Shown here: positions 26,506 through 35,432 of the stretch, piece by piece
Numbering within the stretch: the stretch's first letter is position 1
How the letters are laid out: the number at the start of each line of letters is the position of its first letter
Source: Hominimerdicola alba 8
Lineage (GTDB): Bacteria > Bacillota > Clostridia > Oscillospirales > Ruminococcaceae
Assembly: GCF_000178155.2 (NCBI RefSeq)
Contig: NZ_ADKM02000069.1
Coordinates: forward strand, 1-56,641
Length of the DNA stretch: 56,641 bases
Reading direction: 5' to 3'
Made by a program: the position numbers and the translations under genes
Notes under the pieces: model-generated
Told to the model about the DNA's origin: nothing
The model's database searches: none
What the model saw: only the letters and a program-made list of their open reading frames with translations

Positions 26506-26757
26506 TCACTTTCCTATACGGCTCAATACAGCGTTCTGAAAAAACTCGGCGAAGCCCTCCGGGGTAACGCCTGTGTATACTTCGTCATCAACAGTGACAG
26601 TAACACCCACACGATTACACCTGCCAGCACAGAAACTGCCGGCAAGTGTAACTTCGTTTTCAAGATCATGGGTCGATATCGCCTGTTTCAGCAACTCTAT
26701 CATATCCTCTGAACCTTTCAGGTGGCATGATGAGCCGACACATATCTGAATGATCAT
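26506..26757 (-). CDS. NuoE-like thioredoxin-fold [2Fe-2S] protein, second copy
   Basis: 83 residues. Cysteines in CVGSSCHLKGS and FCAGRCN give the four-ligand pattern of NuoE/HndA-type [2Fe-2S] ferredoxins (C6, C11, C43, C47). It ends VGVTVTVDDEVYTGVTPE, like its neighbour. Small proteins of this fold carry electrons to or from flavin or hydrogenase subunits. It directly precedes hydS by 11 bases. Two tandem copies suggest separate partners or a heterodimer. Confidence 0.88.
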   Translation of the reverse strand: MIIQICVGSSCHLKGSEDMIELLKQAISTHDLENEVTLAGSFCAGRCNRVGVTVTVDDEVYTGVTPEGFAEFFQNAVLSRIGK

Positions 26758-26760
26758 GTT

Positions 26761-27003
26761 TTATTTTACCTTCTGCTTTATCTCTTTCTCGAAGAACTCT
26801 CCCACTGTTTCAGGAGATACCGAGTAGAATTCATCATCAACAGTAACGCATACGCCCTGCTGACATTTGCCCATGCAGAATGTTCCGCCGAGCTTGACCT
26901 TGTCTCCGAGATCCTCTTTTGCGATAAGATACTGAAGCTGCTCGACTACCTGACGTGAGCCTTTCAGATGGCAGGAAGAACCAATACATACAGTTACCTT
27001 CAT
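26761..27003 (-). CDS. NuoE-like thioredoxin-fold [2Fe-2S] protein, first copy
   Basis: 80 residues from ATG 27003, with GAGG 8 bases upstream (a GTG at 27012 overlaps that site). Pattern VCIGSSCHLKGS and FCMGKCQQG matches the neighbouring copy, with which it shares about half its residues by eye. Only 3 bases separate the two genes. Likely electron carrier of the hydrogenase/sensor system. Confidence 0.88.
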   Translation of the reverse strand: MKVTVCIGSSCHLKGSRQVVEQLQYLIAKEDLGDKVKLGGTFCMGKCQQGVCVTVDDEFYSVSPETVGEFFEKEIKQKVK

Positions 27004-27020
27004 ATTAAGCACCTCACATA

Positions 27021-27770
27021 TTACATATAGTCTACAACGTCTACCCAGGAGAGCAGGAATTCACGCTCTTTTTCGTTGCCTTTTACCGATTGCGAAGCCG
27101 CAACGATGGGCATCCACTTCTGAACATACTGCTTTGCGGTATTACTCTTTTCGCAGAATATATCAAGATACATATCTGCGCCCTCAATATCGCCGTCAAG
27201 CCAGAAGCAAAGGTATGTTCTTGCTGCGTCTGCGGAAGCGTTGCCCTGTGTAGCGTGTGCCCAGTCGATGATATAGGGAGTACCGTCCTCGGTGATTATA
27301 ACATTTGAGGGGTTGAAATCGCCGTGGCAGAGCCTGTAGTGCTTGGGCATACCCTCAAGACGGGTATGCAGATCATATCTTGTTGTAGCATTCAGGTCTG
27401 TCTGACTTATCTTGCTGTTCATCTTGTCTTTCAGCTTTCTCAGCATGGGACAGACTTTAGAGTGTATATCCAGATGGATATCAACCAGCTGTTCGATATA
27501 CTCTTTCTTCTTTTCGGGCTGCTCCTCCATCATCTGTGCAAGAGTCTTGCCGTTTATATATTCCGATACGATAGACCATTTACCGTCGATCATCAGCACT
27601 TCTTTAAGGCGGGGCATATTGATGCCTGTTTCCTCAACCATGGACTGATTCAGTGCTTCGTTCAGCACTTCCGACTTCTTGTATGTATCATTAAATACCT
27701 TTATGCACTTGTCACCGTCACGATACACCGTCTTGGTATTTCTGACAGCTATTACACGATCCAGATTCAT
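27021..27770 (-). CDS. APH/choline-kinase-like phosphotransferase
   Basis: 249 residues. Kinase-fold motifs: KCIKVFND (ATP lysine region), LCHGDFNPSNVI (catalytic loop, H-G-D-x-N-P-x-N) and IIDWAHATQGN (metal-binding D). Family members phosphorylate small molecules such as choline, sugars or aminoglycosides, and a few phosphorylate proteins. The position inside the adhE-hydS operon, 16 bases after adhE, is unexpected for a drug-resistance enzyme; a role as the kinase opposing the SpoIIE-like phosphatase is possible but only inference. Confidence 0.82.
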   Translation of the reverse strand: MNLDRVIAVRNTKTVYRDGDKCIKVFNDTYKKSEVLNEALNQSMVEETGINMPRLKEVLMIDGKWSIVSEYINGKTLAQMMEEQPEKKKEYIEQLVDIHLDIHSKVCPMLRKLKDKMNSKISQTDLNATTRYDLHTRLEGMPKHYRLCHGDFNPSNVIITEDGTPYIIDWAHATQGNASADAARTYLCFWLDGDIEGADMYLDIFCEKSNTAKQYVQKWMPIVAASQSVKGNEKEREFLLSWVDVVDYM

Positions 27771-27785
27771 ATTCCGTCCCTCCGT

Positions 27786-30503
27786 TTATACTCTTTTTTT
27801 GCCGCTGCTTACTGCGCGGTTGAAAGCCTGCTTGAAATCCTTGCTGCTGTCAGCACTGTCTATCTGACCTGCATCGGGCTTCTCGGTCTCAACGAAAGTT
27901 CTGCCGTAGTATACGTTCATGTATATCTGCTTCAGCTCGCTGATGAGAGGATATCTGGGGTTAGCACCTGTACACTGATCGTCAAAGGCATCTCTTGACA
28001 TCTTATCCAGTGTTGCGAGGAAGTCTTCCTCGGAGATACCGTATTCAGCGATGGTCTTCTTGCAGCCCACAGCTTCCTTGAGTTCTTCGATCTTATCGAT
28101 AAGACCGTCTACAAGTTCAGCGTCACTGTTGCCCTGTACGCCTAGGTATCTTGCGATCCTTGCATACTTAGCGGCAGCCTGAGGATATTCGTACTGAGGG
28201 AAAGTACCCATCTTAACAGGAACATCAGAAGCGTTGAATCTGATGACTTCGCTTATCACCAGTGCGCAGCAGATGCCGTGGGGCAGGTGGTGATATGCAC
28301 CCAGCTTGTGTGCCAGTGAGTGACCAATACCCAGGAAAGCATTAGCAAAAGCCATACCTGCCATAGTTGCGGCATGAGCCATATTCTCTCTTGCCCTTAC
28401 AGCTGTCTGACCGGTTTCTACACATTCGGGCAGATTATCAAAAGTCATTTTCAGGGATTCGAGAGCGATACCATCGGTAAAGGGCGTTGCCATTACTGAT
28501 ACCAGAGCTTCAAGGTCATGCACCATGCAGTCAAGACCGGAAGCGGCAGTCAGACCCTTGGGTGCGCTCATCATCATATCGGTATCAACGATAGCCATAT
28601 TAGGCATAAGCTCGTAATCTGCAAGAGGATACTTGTGGCCTGTCTTGTCATCGGTGATAACTGCAAAAGGTGTAACCTCGGAACCTGTACCCGAGGAAGT
28701 AGGAACACATATGAAATATGCCTTTTCACCCATCTTCGGGAAGGTGTATATCCTCTTTCTGATATCGACGAAACGCATCGCCATATCCATGAAATCAGCC
28801 TCGGGGTGTTCGTACATAACCCACATGATCTTTGCAGCGTCCATTGCAGAACCGCCGCCGATTGCGATTATAACATCAGGCTCAAAGCTTCTGATAGCCT
28901 TTACGCCCTCCATAGCACAGGCAAGTGTGGGGTCGGGAGCAACATCGGAGAATGTCTCGTGAGTGATGCCCAGTTCATCCAGCTTGTCTGTAACAGGCTT
29001 GGTGAAGCCGTTCTTGAACAGGAAGCTGTCGGTTACGATGAATGCCTTCTTCTTGCCCATGACCCTATCCAGTTCATCAAGAGCAACGGGCAGACAGCCC
29101 TTTTTGAAATACACCTTTTCGGGAGCTCTGAACCAAAGCATATTCTCTCTCCTTTCGGCAACGGTCTTTATATTCAGCAGATGCTTTACTCCTACGTTCT
29201 CGCTAACCGAGTTTCCGCCCCATGAACCGCAGCCCAGTGTGAGGGATGGTGCCAGCCTGAAATTGTAAAGGTCGCCGATACCGCCCTGAGAAGAGGGAGT
29301 ATTCACCAGTATACGACAGGTCTTCATTCTCTCGCCGAACTCGGAGAGCTTTTCCTGCTCGCGTACAGCATCGAGGTAGATAGAAGCTGTATGACCGTAG
29401 CCGCCGTCAGCGATGAGATGTTCTGCCTTGCCGAATGCGTCCTGAATATCGGAAGCCCTGTACATTGCAAGTACGGGAGAAAGTTTCTCGTGAGCGAATT
29501 CCTCGGAGATATCAACGCTTTCAACTTCACCGATGAGTATCTTTGCACCCTCGGGAACTGTCACGCCTGCAAGCTCAGCTATCTTAGCGGCAGACTGTCC
29601 AACTATCTTAGCATTGAGAGCCCCGTTGATAATAATGGTCTTTCTCACCTTATTTATCTCATCGGGTTTAAGGAAGTAACATCCCCTTGCAGCGAACTCT
29701 GTCTTAACTGCGTCATATATGCTGTCAAGAACGATAACGCTCTGCTCGGATGCGCAGATCATGCCGTTATCGAATGTCTTGGAATGGATTATTGAGTTTA
29801 CAGCAAGCAGGATGTCTGCGCTGTCATCGATTATAGCAGGGGTATTGCCCGCACCTACACCCAGTGCAGGCTTACCGCTGGAGTATGCAGCGTGTACCAT
29901 TCCGGGACCGCCTGTTGCCAGTATGATATCAGCCTCTTTCATCAGCATATTTGTCATTTCAAGGCTGGGTATATCTATCCATGCGATTATATCTTCGGGA
30001 GCACCTGCTTCAACTGCGGCTTCAAGAACTACCTTAGCAGCTGCGATGGTGCTCTCCTTTGCACGAGGGTGAGGGCTGATGATGATACCGTTCCTTGTCT
30101 TCAGGGCGATAAGAGATTTGAATATCGCGGTGGAAGTAGGATTGGTGGTGGGTATTACCGCACCGATCACACCGATAGGCTCAGCAATCTTCTTTATTCC
30201 TGCCGATCTGTCCTCTTCAACAACGCCGCAGGTCTTGGTATCACGGTACTTGTTGTATATGTATTCGCTGGCATAGTGGTTCTTGATGACCTTATCCTCA
30301 ACGATACCCATTCCGGTCTCTGCAACAGCCTGTTCTGCAAGATCTATCCTTGCGCGGTTTGCTGCAGTGGCAGCAGCAAGGAATATGCTGTCTACCTGTT
30401 CCTGAGTGAAGGACGCCATCTTTCTCTGTGCTGCCCTTACTCTTTCAAGGGCGGCTTCAAGCTTTTCAACGCCGTCAACGATCTCGTACTCTTTCTTTGC
30501 CAT
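27786..30503 (-). CDS. adhE: Bifunctional acetaldehyde/alcohol dehydrogenase
   Basis: 905 residues, slightly longer than the usual 870-890. N-terminal aldehyde dehydrogenase domain (about 1-450) with catalytic C250 in NGMICASEQ; C-terminal iron-dependent alcohol dehydrogenase (about 470-880) with GGGSAMDAAK and the histidines of GHSLAHKLGAYHHLPHG. It converts acetyl-CoA to ethanol with two NADH, forming spirosome filaments in known members. It follows rex by 16 bases, and AdhE is a classic Rex target, so NADH/NAD balance decides between ethanol and H2 production. The C-terminal tail of about 30 polar residues is unusual. Confidence 0.97.
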   Translation of the reverse strand: MAKKEYEIVDGVEKLEAALERVRAAQRKMASFTQEQVDSIFLAAATAANRARIDLAEQAVAETGMGIVEDKVIKNHYASEYIYNKYRDTKTCGVVEEDRSAGIKKIAEPIGVIGAVIPTTNPTSTAIFKSLIALKTRNGIIISPHPRAKESTIAAAKVVLEAAVEAGAPEDIIAWIDIPSLEMTNMLMKEADIILATGGPGMVHAAYSSGKPALGVGAGNTPAIIDDSADILLAVNSIIHSKTFDNGMICASEQSVIVLDSIYDAVKTEFAARGCYFLKPDEINKVRKTIIINGALNAKIVGQSAAKIAELAGVTVPEGAKILIGEVESVDISEEFAHEKLSPVLAMYRASDIQDAFGKAEHLIADGGYGHTASIYLDAVREQEKLSEFGERMKTCRILVNTPSSQGGIGDLYNFRLAPSLTLGCGSWGGNSVSENVGVKHLLNIKTVAERRENMLWFRAPEKVYFKKGCLPVALDELDRVMGKKKAFIVTDSFLFKNGFTKPVTDKLDELGITHETFSDVAPDPTLACAMEGVKAIRSFEPDVIIAIGGGSAMDAAKIMWVMYEHPEADFMDMAMRFVDIRKRIYTFPKMGEKAYFICVPTSSGTGSEVTPFAVITDDKTGHKYPLADYELMPNMAIVDTDMMMSAPKGLTAASGLDCMVHDLEALVSVMATPFTDGIALESLKMTFDNLPECVETGQTAVRARENMAHAATMAGMAFANAFLGIGHSLAHKLGAYHHLPHGICCALVISEVIRFNASDVPVKMGTFPQYEYPQAAAKYARIARYLGVQGNSDAELVDGLIDKIEELKEAVGCKKTIAEYGISEEDFLATLDKMSRDAFDDQCTGANPRYPLISELKQIYMNVYYGRTFVETEKPDAGQIDSADSSKDFKQAFNRAVSSGKKRV

Positions 30504-30519
30504 TGAACTTTCCTCCGTA

Positions 30520-31122
30520 TCATTTCCTAAGTTTCATGGTAAGATGTGCCAGTGAAAGTGCCAGATTTTCCTGACATACCGTTATATTTTCTGGGACATT
30601 AAGAACAGTGGGCGCAAAATTCCATATCGCCGTTATACCGCTCTTTATCATAATGTCGCAGACTTCTTCCGCACAGGCAGCAGGCACCGTGATTATTCCC
30701 GCGTGGATATCATAAAGCCGACAGTAGTTGGTAAAGTTATCCATGGGGAGTATCCTGTCGCAGAGCAGACGTTTGTCCACATCAAATGCGGCAGATATCT
30801 TGATACCGTATTCATCGAAACCATCAAAATCCAGCAATGCTTTGCCCAGCTTTCCTGCGCCGACTATAACAATGGGGGTAGCCGCCTTTCTGCCAAGGAC
30901 AGATTCAAGTGCCGCAATAAGCTCAGTGGTCTTGTAGCCTATCTTCGGTTTGCCTGTACCGCTGACCGAATTAAGGTCTTTTCTCACCTGAACATCGCCC
31001 AGCCCCAGAGCCCTTGAAATCTCAGCGGCGGAGATATATTCTCCATGGTCGCCTGTTCTCAGGTAATCCAGATATATGGGCAGTCTGCCAAGGGTTGCCT
31101 TTGAAAATACCGGTTCTTTCAC
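30520..31122 (-). CDS. rex: Redox-sensing transcriptional repressor Rex
   Basis: 200 residues. N-terminal winged helix (FSKATLGRLPIYLDYLR, AAEISRALGLGDVQVRKDL) and an NAD(H)-binding Rossmann domain (IVIVGAGKLGKALL near 84-97), plus the C-terminal swap helix. Rex releases DNA when NADH is high, turning on fermentative NADH-using genes. It heads the operon with adhE, hydS and hydA2, so it probably controls itself and them. Start preceded by GGAGGTGAG. The promoter region carries a strong inverted repeat but no obvious TTGTTAA-type Rex box. Confidence 0.95.
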   Translation of the reverse strand: MKEPVFSKATLGRLPIYLDYLRTGDHGEYISAAEISRALGLGDVQVRKDLNSVSGTGKPKIGYKTTELIAALESVLGRKAATPIVIVGAGKLGKALLDFDGFDEYGIKISAAFDVDKRLLCDRILPMDNFTNYCRLYDIHAGIITVPAACAEEVCDIMIKSGITAIWNFAPTVLNVPENITVCQENLALSLAHLTMKLRK

Positions 31123-31143
31123 TTTCTCACCTCCGATGTTTTA

Positions 31144-31212
31144 ATTATATCACCCTTTTTACGAGAACGGAATTACCAAAAAAGTATATCGATATTACCT
31201 TTACCGATATAC
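31144..31212 (-). promoter_or_regulatory. rex operon promoter region with inverted repeat
   Basis: Read leftwards there is a TATAAT (plus positions 31144-31149) with only a weak -35. Upstream lies GTATATCGATA (31184-31194), 7-nt spacer, TACCGATATAC (31202-31212): an 11-bp inverted repeat with one mismatch. Placement upstream of the promoter suits an activator such as the adjacent LysR protein. Confidence 0.5.
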
Positions 31213-31221
31213 CCCTTACCA

Positions 31222-31261
31222 ATAAAAAAACACAGCTCTCCTTTTTACGGAAAACTGTGTT
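31222..31261 (-). terminator. Terminator of the LysR gene
   Basis: Read leftwards: AACACAG (plus 31255-31261), a 19-nt loop, CTGTGTT (plus 31229-31235), followed by a run of T. It separates the LysR gene from rex, so rex has its own promoter. Confidence 0.7.
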
Positions 31262-31285
31262 AAAGTTCGTATTTACGTCACTATA

Positions 31286-32215
31286 TCATTCTTTCGGAAA
31301 ATAAGCCCTCTTCGATTCGATAAGCGCAGTGATAAATTTGCGGTCAAGCTCGGTGAGGTTATATCCTTTCCGATATATCAGAACATCTTTGTACTGTCGC
31401 TTGTTGTCGATGCACTTTTTCTGTACAAGACCATATATATCCAGCACCCTGTCTGGCAGTGGCGAAACCCACATATATGTCTCGGGATTGAGGGACAGCA
31501 GGTCGAACTGACTTCCCCTCTCAAAAATGAATACCCTTCTGCCGATGCTGTCCAGAAGTTCTTCCTTTTTAACGTTTGAAAGGGGCAGTGACGGCACATA
31601 AGGGTCAGCATGAGCTATCTCGATCATATTCGTGAGATCACCAAAATGAACTTTATCAAGCGATGCTAAACTACTCTCCTTACTTGCCACCAGCATATAT
31701 GAAAACTCGGCTATGAGCTCATACTCCAGTCCTTTTTCTTCCAGCGAGCGTTTGAAATACTTATCGTATACGGACGCATACCTGATTATGCCAAGGCTGT
31801 AATTGGAATCAAAGATATTATCTATGGCACGGTGAGCATTGGTTTCGTAGTAGAAAAGCTCTGCCGAATCACCTGTGATAGTCCGCGAAAACTCCGCAAA
31901 GGCTTCCGAGATATAGCTGGCTCTTGGTACAGAGATAGAAAACTTTTGTTTTTTTGGCACGCCCTGACGGTATATACGCTCAACATCGTCTATCTGGTCA
32001 AGTATCTTGCGGGCGTAACCGATAAATTCTTCGCCCTCGGGAGTAAGGTTCATGCCCTTGGAAGTTCGCGAAAATATAGTTATGCCAAGATCGGCTTCAA
32101 GCTCCTTTATGCTTCGGCTGAGGTTCGGCTGTGCTATCAGCAGTTCCTCTGCCGCTTTGTTTATCGAGCCTATCCTCGCCACCTCGACAGCATATTTCAT
32201 ATGTATGATATTCAT
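31286..32215 (-). CDS. LysR-family transcriptional regulator upstream of rex
   Basis: 309 residues from ATG 32215, chosen for GGGGGTG 7-8 bases upstream; an in-frame ATG 29 codons earlier has no such site. Winged helix-turn-helix at 1-60 (GSINKAAEELLIAQPNLSRSI) and an effector domain to the end. It lies directly upstream of, and in the same direction as, rex, with a terminator between. Resembles the LysR at 10045-10947. Possibly an activator of the rex-adhE-hyd operon through the inverted repeat at 31184-31212 (inference). Confidence 0.88.
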   Translation of the reverse strand: MNIIHMKYAVEVARIGSINKAAEELLIAQPNLSRSIKELEADLGITIFSRTSKGMNLTPEGEEFIGYARKILDQIDDVERIYRQGVPKKQKFSISVPRASYISEAFAEFSRTITGDSAELFYYETNAHRAIDNIFDSNYSLGIIRYASVYDKYFKRSLEEKGLEYELIAEFSYMLVASKESSLASLDKVHFGDLTNMIEIAHADPYVPSLPLSNVKKEELLDSIGRRVFIFERGSQFDLLSLNPETYMWVSPLPDRVLDIYGLVQKKCIDNKRQYKDVLIYRKGYNLTELDRKFITALIESKRAYFPKE

Positions 32216-32447
32216 AAGTTCACCCCCGTCAATTTTGTTTATTATATCATCATTCCGTGGAGATGTCAATATCATCATATACGCCATACACGCCAAACGC
32301 ACGATCGATTATTCTTAAATGACTTTCCATTCTCTGTTATGCACAACAGAATGTCAAGAAATGCTGCCTAACTCATAACTAAAGTAGCTGCATACGTTAA
32401 GGGAAAAAACTTCTTGATGGTAAGCGTATAATCGGCTCTTTCCAATG

Positions 32448-33752
32448 TTAGTTGCTGTTTGCGTATAAAAGCTCATGCATCAGGACTTTAGCTTTAAGCA
32501 GAGCAAAGCTGTTTCGACCGTACATTATTCGCTTAATGAGTTTGATTTTTGTCACGCTGCCCTCGGCAAGGCCATTGTTGTAATCGAACATAATTGCATT
32601 TTTTATTGCAAATATATCATGTTTCAAACCGTCAACAAATGACTTTAATTCAGGGACGGCATCCAAATGGGAAGCCTGTTCTATCCAGTGTTCAAGATCT
32701 TCTGCTTTTTTAGAGAAGACAATACGATGGAGATCTCTTAAGATGCCATATAAAGCAGCAAGTTCCGGATACTGTTTAAGAAGCGCTTCATATTGATCCT
32801 GAGTGATCAGCTTTACATCTTCCAGATTGCGATATACGAGTTGAGAAAGCGTAATCCTATGAATATAGTCCTTTCCGCCATGCAGACCTAACCTTTTAGC
32901 GTGAGCCCGTTCTTTTTGCATAAACATTCGTATCGCTGCAACAGAACCGATATATCCTTTTGATTTGATGAACTCGTATATCTCAGTATAAGTTTGACCG
33001 TTGCTGCGCATAGATATGATATCCTGTTCATATGGTGTCAATTTTCCACGCCGTTTTAAGTCATAATGGCCGTTGTGAGGCGAGAAGTCTGGATTCAGAT
33101 AATTCCTTATGGTTTTGGACGAATGATGTGTGGCACATGCTATTTCTGTGACGGTCATCCCTTCATCAAATAATTGTCGGACATGCTTTATTTCGTTCTC
33201 TTTTCGTTTAATTGTTTCATTGTACTGCCTTTCACGGACAGTATCCTTGTCCTTTGGGATTTGATCTTCCGGAATCGAAAGATAATTTTCAACTGTTCTG
33301 ACTCCGGCGTGAAGAAGATAGGCTATTTCCTGTACAGTAAGCCCTTCTTTCCGTTTCGAATGAGCATATCTGATTCTTTGTGTGCGATTTGCAGTATCAT
33401 AAAGCGCTTGCATCTGTTTAGAGTATTCTGTATGAGATTCAATTCCAACTCGAGATGGAAATTTATTTTTGATGTATCTATCAACAACTTCGGCCAGATT
33501 TTTTAATAGATGAAAACGATCAGTTACTTGAACAGCATCCGGATGTGCTTTGGCTCCTGCTGAAGCGTATTCGGACGCGCCATCTCGTGAAATCATTAAT
33601 ATGTTTGGATATGTACTGAGCCATACACTTACTTCAGTACTCTCTCTTGAAGGAATCATATCAATGATTCTGTGAGTATCCCAATCAACCATAACAGTGC
33701 CGTATGAATACCGCTTCTTTAATGCAAAGTCATCAATACAAACTCTATACAC
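32448..33752 (-). pseudogene. ISL3-type transposase, main (DDE) part
   Basis: 434 residues in this frame starting YRVCIDDFALKKRYSYG, the DDE domain of ISL3 transposases. It has the first aspartate region (DDFALKK), DRFHLLKN, a central helix-turn-helix region and the C-terminal NGLAEGSVTKIKLIKR motif with the catalytic glutamate. The N-terminal zinc-finger part lies in a different frame at 33760-34203; the two are separated at a run of nine A (T on the plus strand, 33779-33787). Unless slippage restores the frame, the transposase is inactive. Confidence 0.9.
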
Positions 33753-33759
33753 CTTTGAT

Positions 33760-34203
33760 TTATCTACGATCAGAGGTGTTTTTTTTTAGCAGCGTACAAA
33801 TAGAGCTCTTTCCAATGATGATGTTTTCGTTTTTTAATAACCTACTGGAACAAACAGAACTCATCTCAGAAGATGTTTTTAGTATTCTTTCGATCAGACG
33901 ATTTGTCTTTTGTGCATTTGGATTTACAAACGGATGTCGTTCTGCAAAAGTACTATGTCTGCACTCAGGATTTATGCATTTCATTTTACGTGTGGTCACT
34001 ATAAGGATTGTCTTCCGGTCAGAGATAGGTAGATCCTGTATTTCTCGCGTATGATAAGAATGCACTCTACCGGTCATCGTTTCACAGTATGGGCAGCATA
34101 ATTTTTCCAGAGTTGAAGTTATATATAAAATGATTTCTGAATCGGTAATACGTGTATCACACAGTCTGTAGTTTCTATCCAATGAACTGATTACAGCATT
34201 CAT
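33760..34203 (-). pseudogene. ISL3-type transposase, N-terminal zinc-finger part
   Basis: 147 residues with the zinc finger CPYCETMTGRVHSYHTR...CINPECRHSTF typical of the start of ISL3 transposases, then a helix-turn-helix region. The reading frame ends shortly after the A9 run, with the remaining protein continuing in the +1 frame. ISL3 transposases are normally one open frame of about 430-580 residues. Confidence 0.88.
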
Positions 34204-34284
34204 TTCGCATCCCTCCGATAGTATTTGTCATCTATATTATATAACTTTAATGATTTAATGTCAACTAACATTGGAAAGAGCCGA

Positions 34285-35145
34285 ACTGTCAGCTACAAAA
34301 ATCACAAGGTTATCAAAAATGACGAAGAAGATATGATCGTTGTGAAAAATACGCACGAGCCTATCGTTTCTCAGGAGCTTTGGGACAGGGTGCGTGAGAT
34401 GGAGCAATCGGTGTCGCAGGGCAAGCGTAATAGCAGCGGGTATGTAGCAAATCTCAGCGGTTTGATCTACTGTCAGGACTGCGGAAACAAAGTCCGCCTT
34501 GCGTGGAACAACACCACAAACGGCAGTAAGAAGAAGCCGAGAAAATATCTTCGTCACAATTACAACTGCACTTCCTACATGAAGTTTGGAAAGCGTTACT
34601 GTCCGAGCCATTACATCAAAATGCAGGATATGGACGCTATTGTGCTTGAAGATATTCGCAGCCTTGCACAGCTTGTTGTAGAGGACGAGGAGAAAGCAAA
34701 GGAGCGTTTTCTTGAACGCAAGGCAAAGCACCACGAGGAGCAGTATTCCGTTGACACCAAGAAGCTCACAGAGGGCAAATTTCGCTTGCAGGAGCTTGAC
34801 ACACTGATCCAGAACATCTACGAGGACAAAGTCCTCAGCAAGGTTTCGGAGGATGTAGCGATGAAGCTCATAGCAAAGTACGAGACCGAGCAGAAAGAGC
34901 TGTCCGCCGAAGTCGCAGACCTCGAAGAAAAGTTCTCCACGATCAGGCAGGACGAAGAAGATGTAGCCATGTTTATGGAGCGTCTGAAAAAGTACACGGA
35001 TGTGCAGGAGCTTAGCCGTGAGATGTGCCTTGAACTGATTGAGTATATCACCCTTGATGCCTATATCGAAGGGCAACCCCGTGAGATCTACATCTACTAC
35101 AAACTGCTCGATGAACCGCTCAAGGACAAGAGAAGCCTGTTTTAA
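34285..35145 (+). pseudogene. Large serine recombinase, C-terminal fragment
   Basis: About 287 codons starting TVSYKNHKVIKNDEEDMIVV just after the IS end. Recombinase-domain end (HEPIVSQELWDRV), zinc ribbon (LIYCQDCGNKVRLAW...CTSYMKFGKRYC) and a long coiled coil (about 150-240), ending DEPLKDKRSLF. The catalytic N-terminal domain with the serine is gone. It is a different family member from the intact enzyme at 6850-8475. The upstream in-frame ATG lies inside the IS and is not the original start. Confidence 0.88.
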
Positions 35146-35203
35146 GACGAATTTACGTTGTTTACCCACCATACGAAAGTGTGTTACTATTTGGCAAGAG
35201 GAC

Positions 35204-35285
35204 TACTCTGAACACCTATACCCATATCAGATACGAGGACGCAGAGCATGAGATGAGACGCATCTGCGGTGATAAAACGGCTTGA
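35204..35285 (+). pseudogene. Tyrosine integrase C-terminal remnant
   Basis: The frame TTLNTYTHIRYEDAEHEMRR then ICGDKTA ends at TGA 35283-35285. It carries the catalytic tyrosine context (NTYTHIR) of phage-type integrases and nothing upstream. This marks the edge of an old element just left of the phosphatase gene. Confidence 0.65.
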
Positions 35286-35358
35286 ATTTATCATTATTTT
35301 AACATTTTTGAAGGCAAAAACCTAAGAAAATATAAGAATATTCGCAAAAATATTATCA

Positions 35359-35386
35359 TTTCAGCATTTTTGATAAAATGCTGAAA
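35359..35386. repeat. Perfect 12-bp hairpin upstream of the phosphatase gene
   Basis: TTTCAGCATTTT (35359-35370), loop TGAT, AAAATGCTGAAA (35375-35386). Lies 47 bases before the next start codon; operator or terminator of an older upstream gene. Confidence 0.5.
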
Positions 35387-35432
35387 ACGGCGTAATTATG
35401 CGCTTTTATGCAATTTCGAGAGGGATTTTTAT

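Larger units (their letters stand above)
32434..34282 (-). mobile_element. ISL3-family insertion sequence, complete in length
   Basis: 1849 bases bounded by inverted repeats that match over 23 bases (32432-32454 and 34262-34284; ends GGCTCTTTCC...GGAAAGAGCC). It contains the two transposase frames described separately. The 8 bases next to each end (GTATAATC and GAACTGTC) do not form the direct repeat expected after a simple insertion, so the flanks have been rearranged. It splits off the N-terminal part of a serine recombinase gene to its right. Confidence 0.9.

Noticed and set aside
34225-34284. Start of the serine recombinase fragment inside the IS
   Set aside because: These codons belong to the IS end; the recombinase homology begins only after 34284.
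32426-34290. Eight-base target duplication for the ISL3-type element
   Set aside because: Flanks GTATAATC and GAACTGTC differ, so no duplication is claimed.
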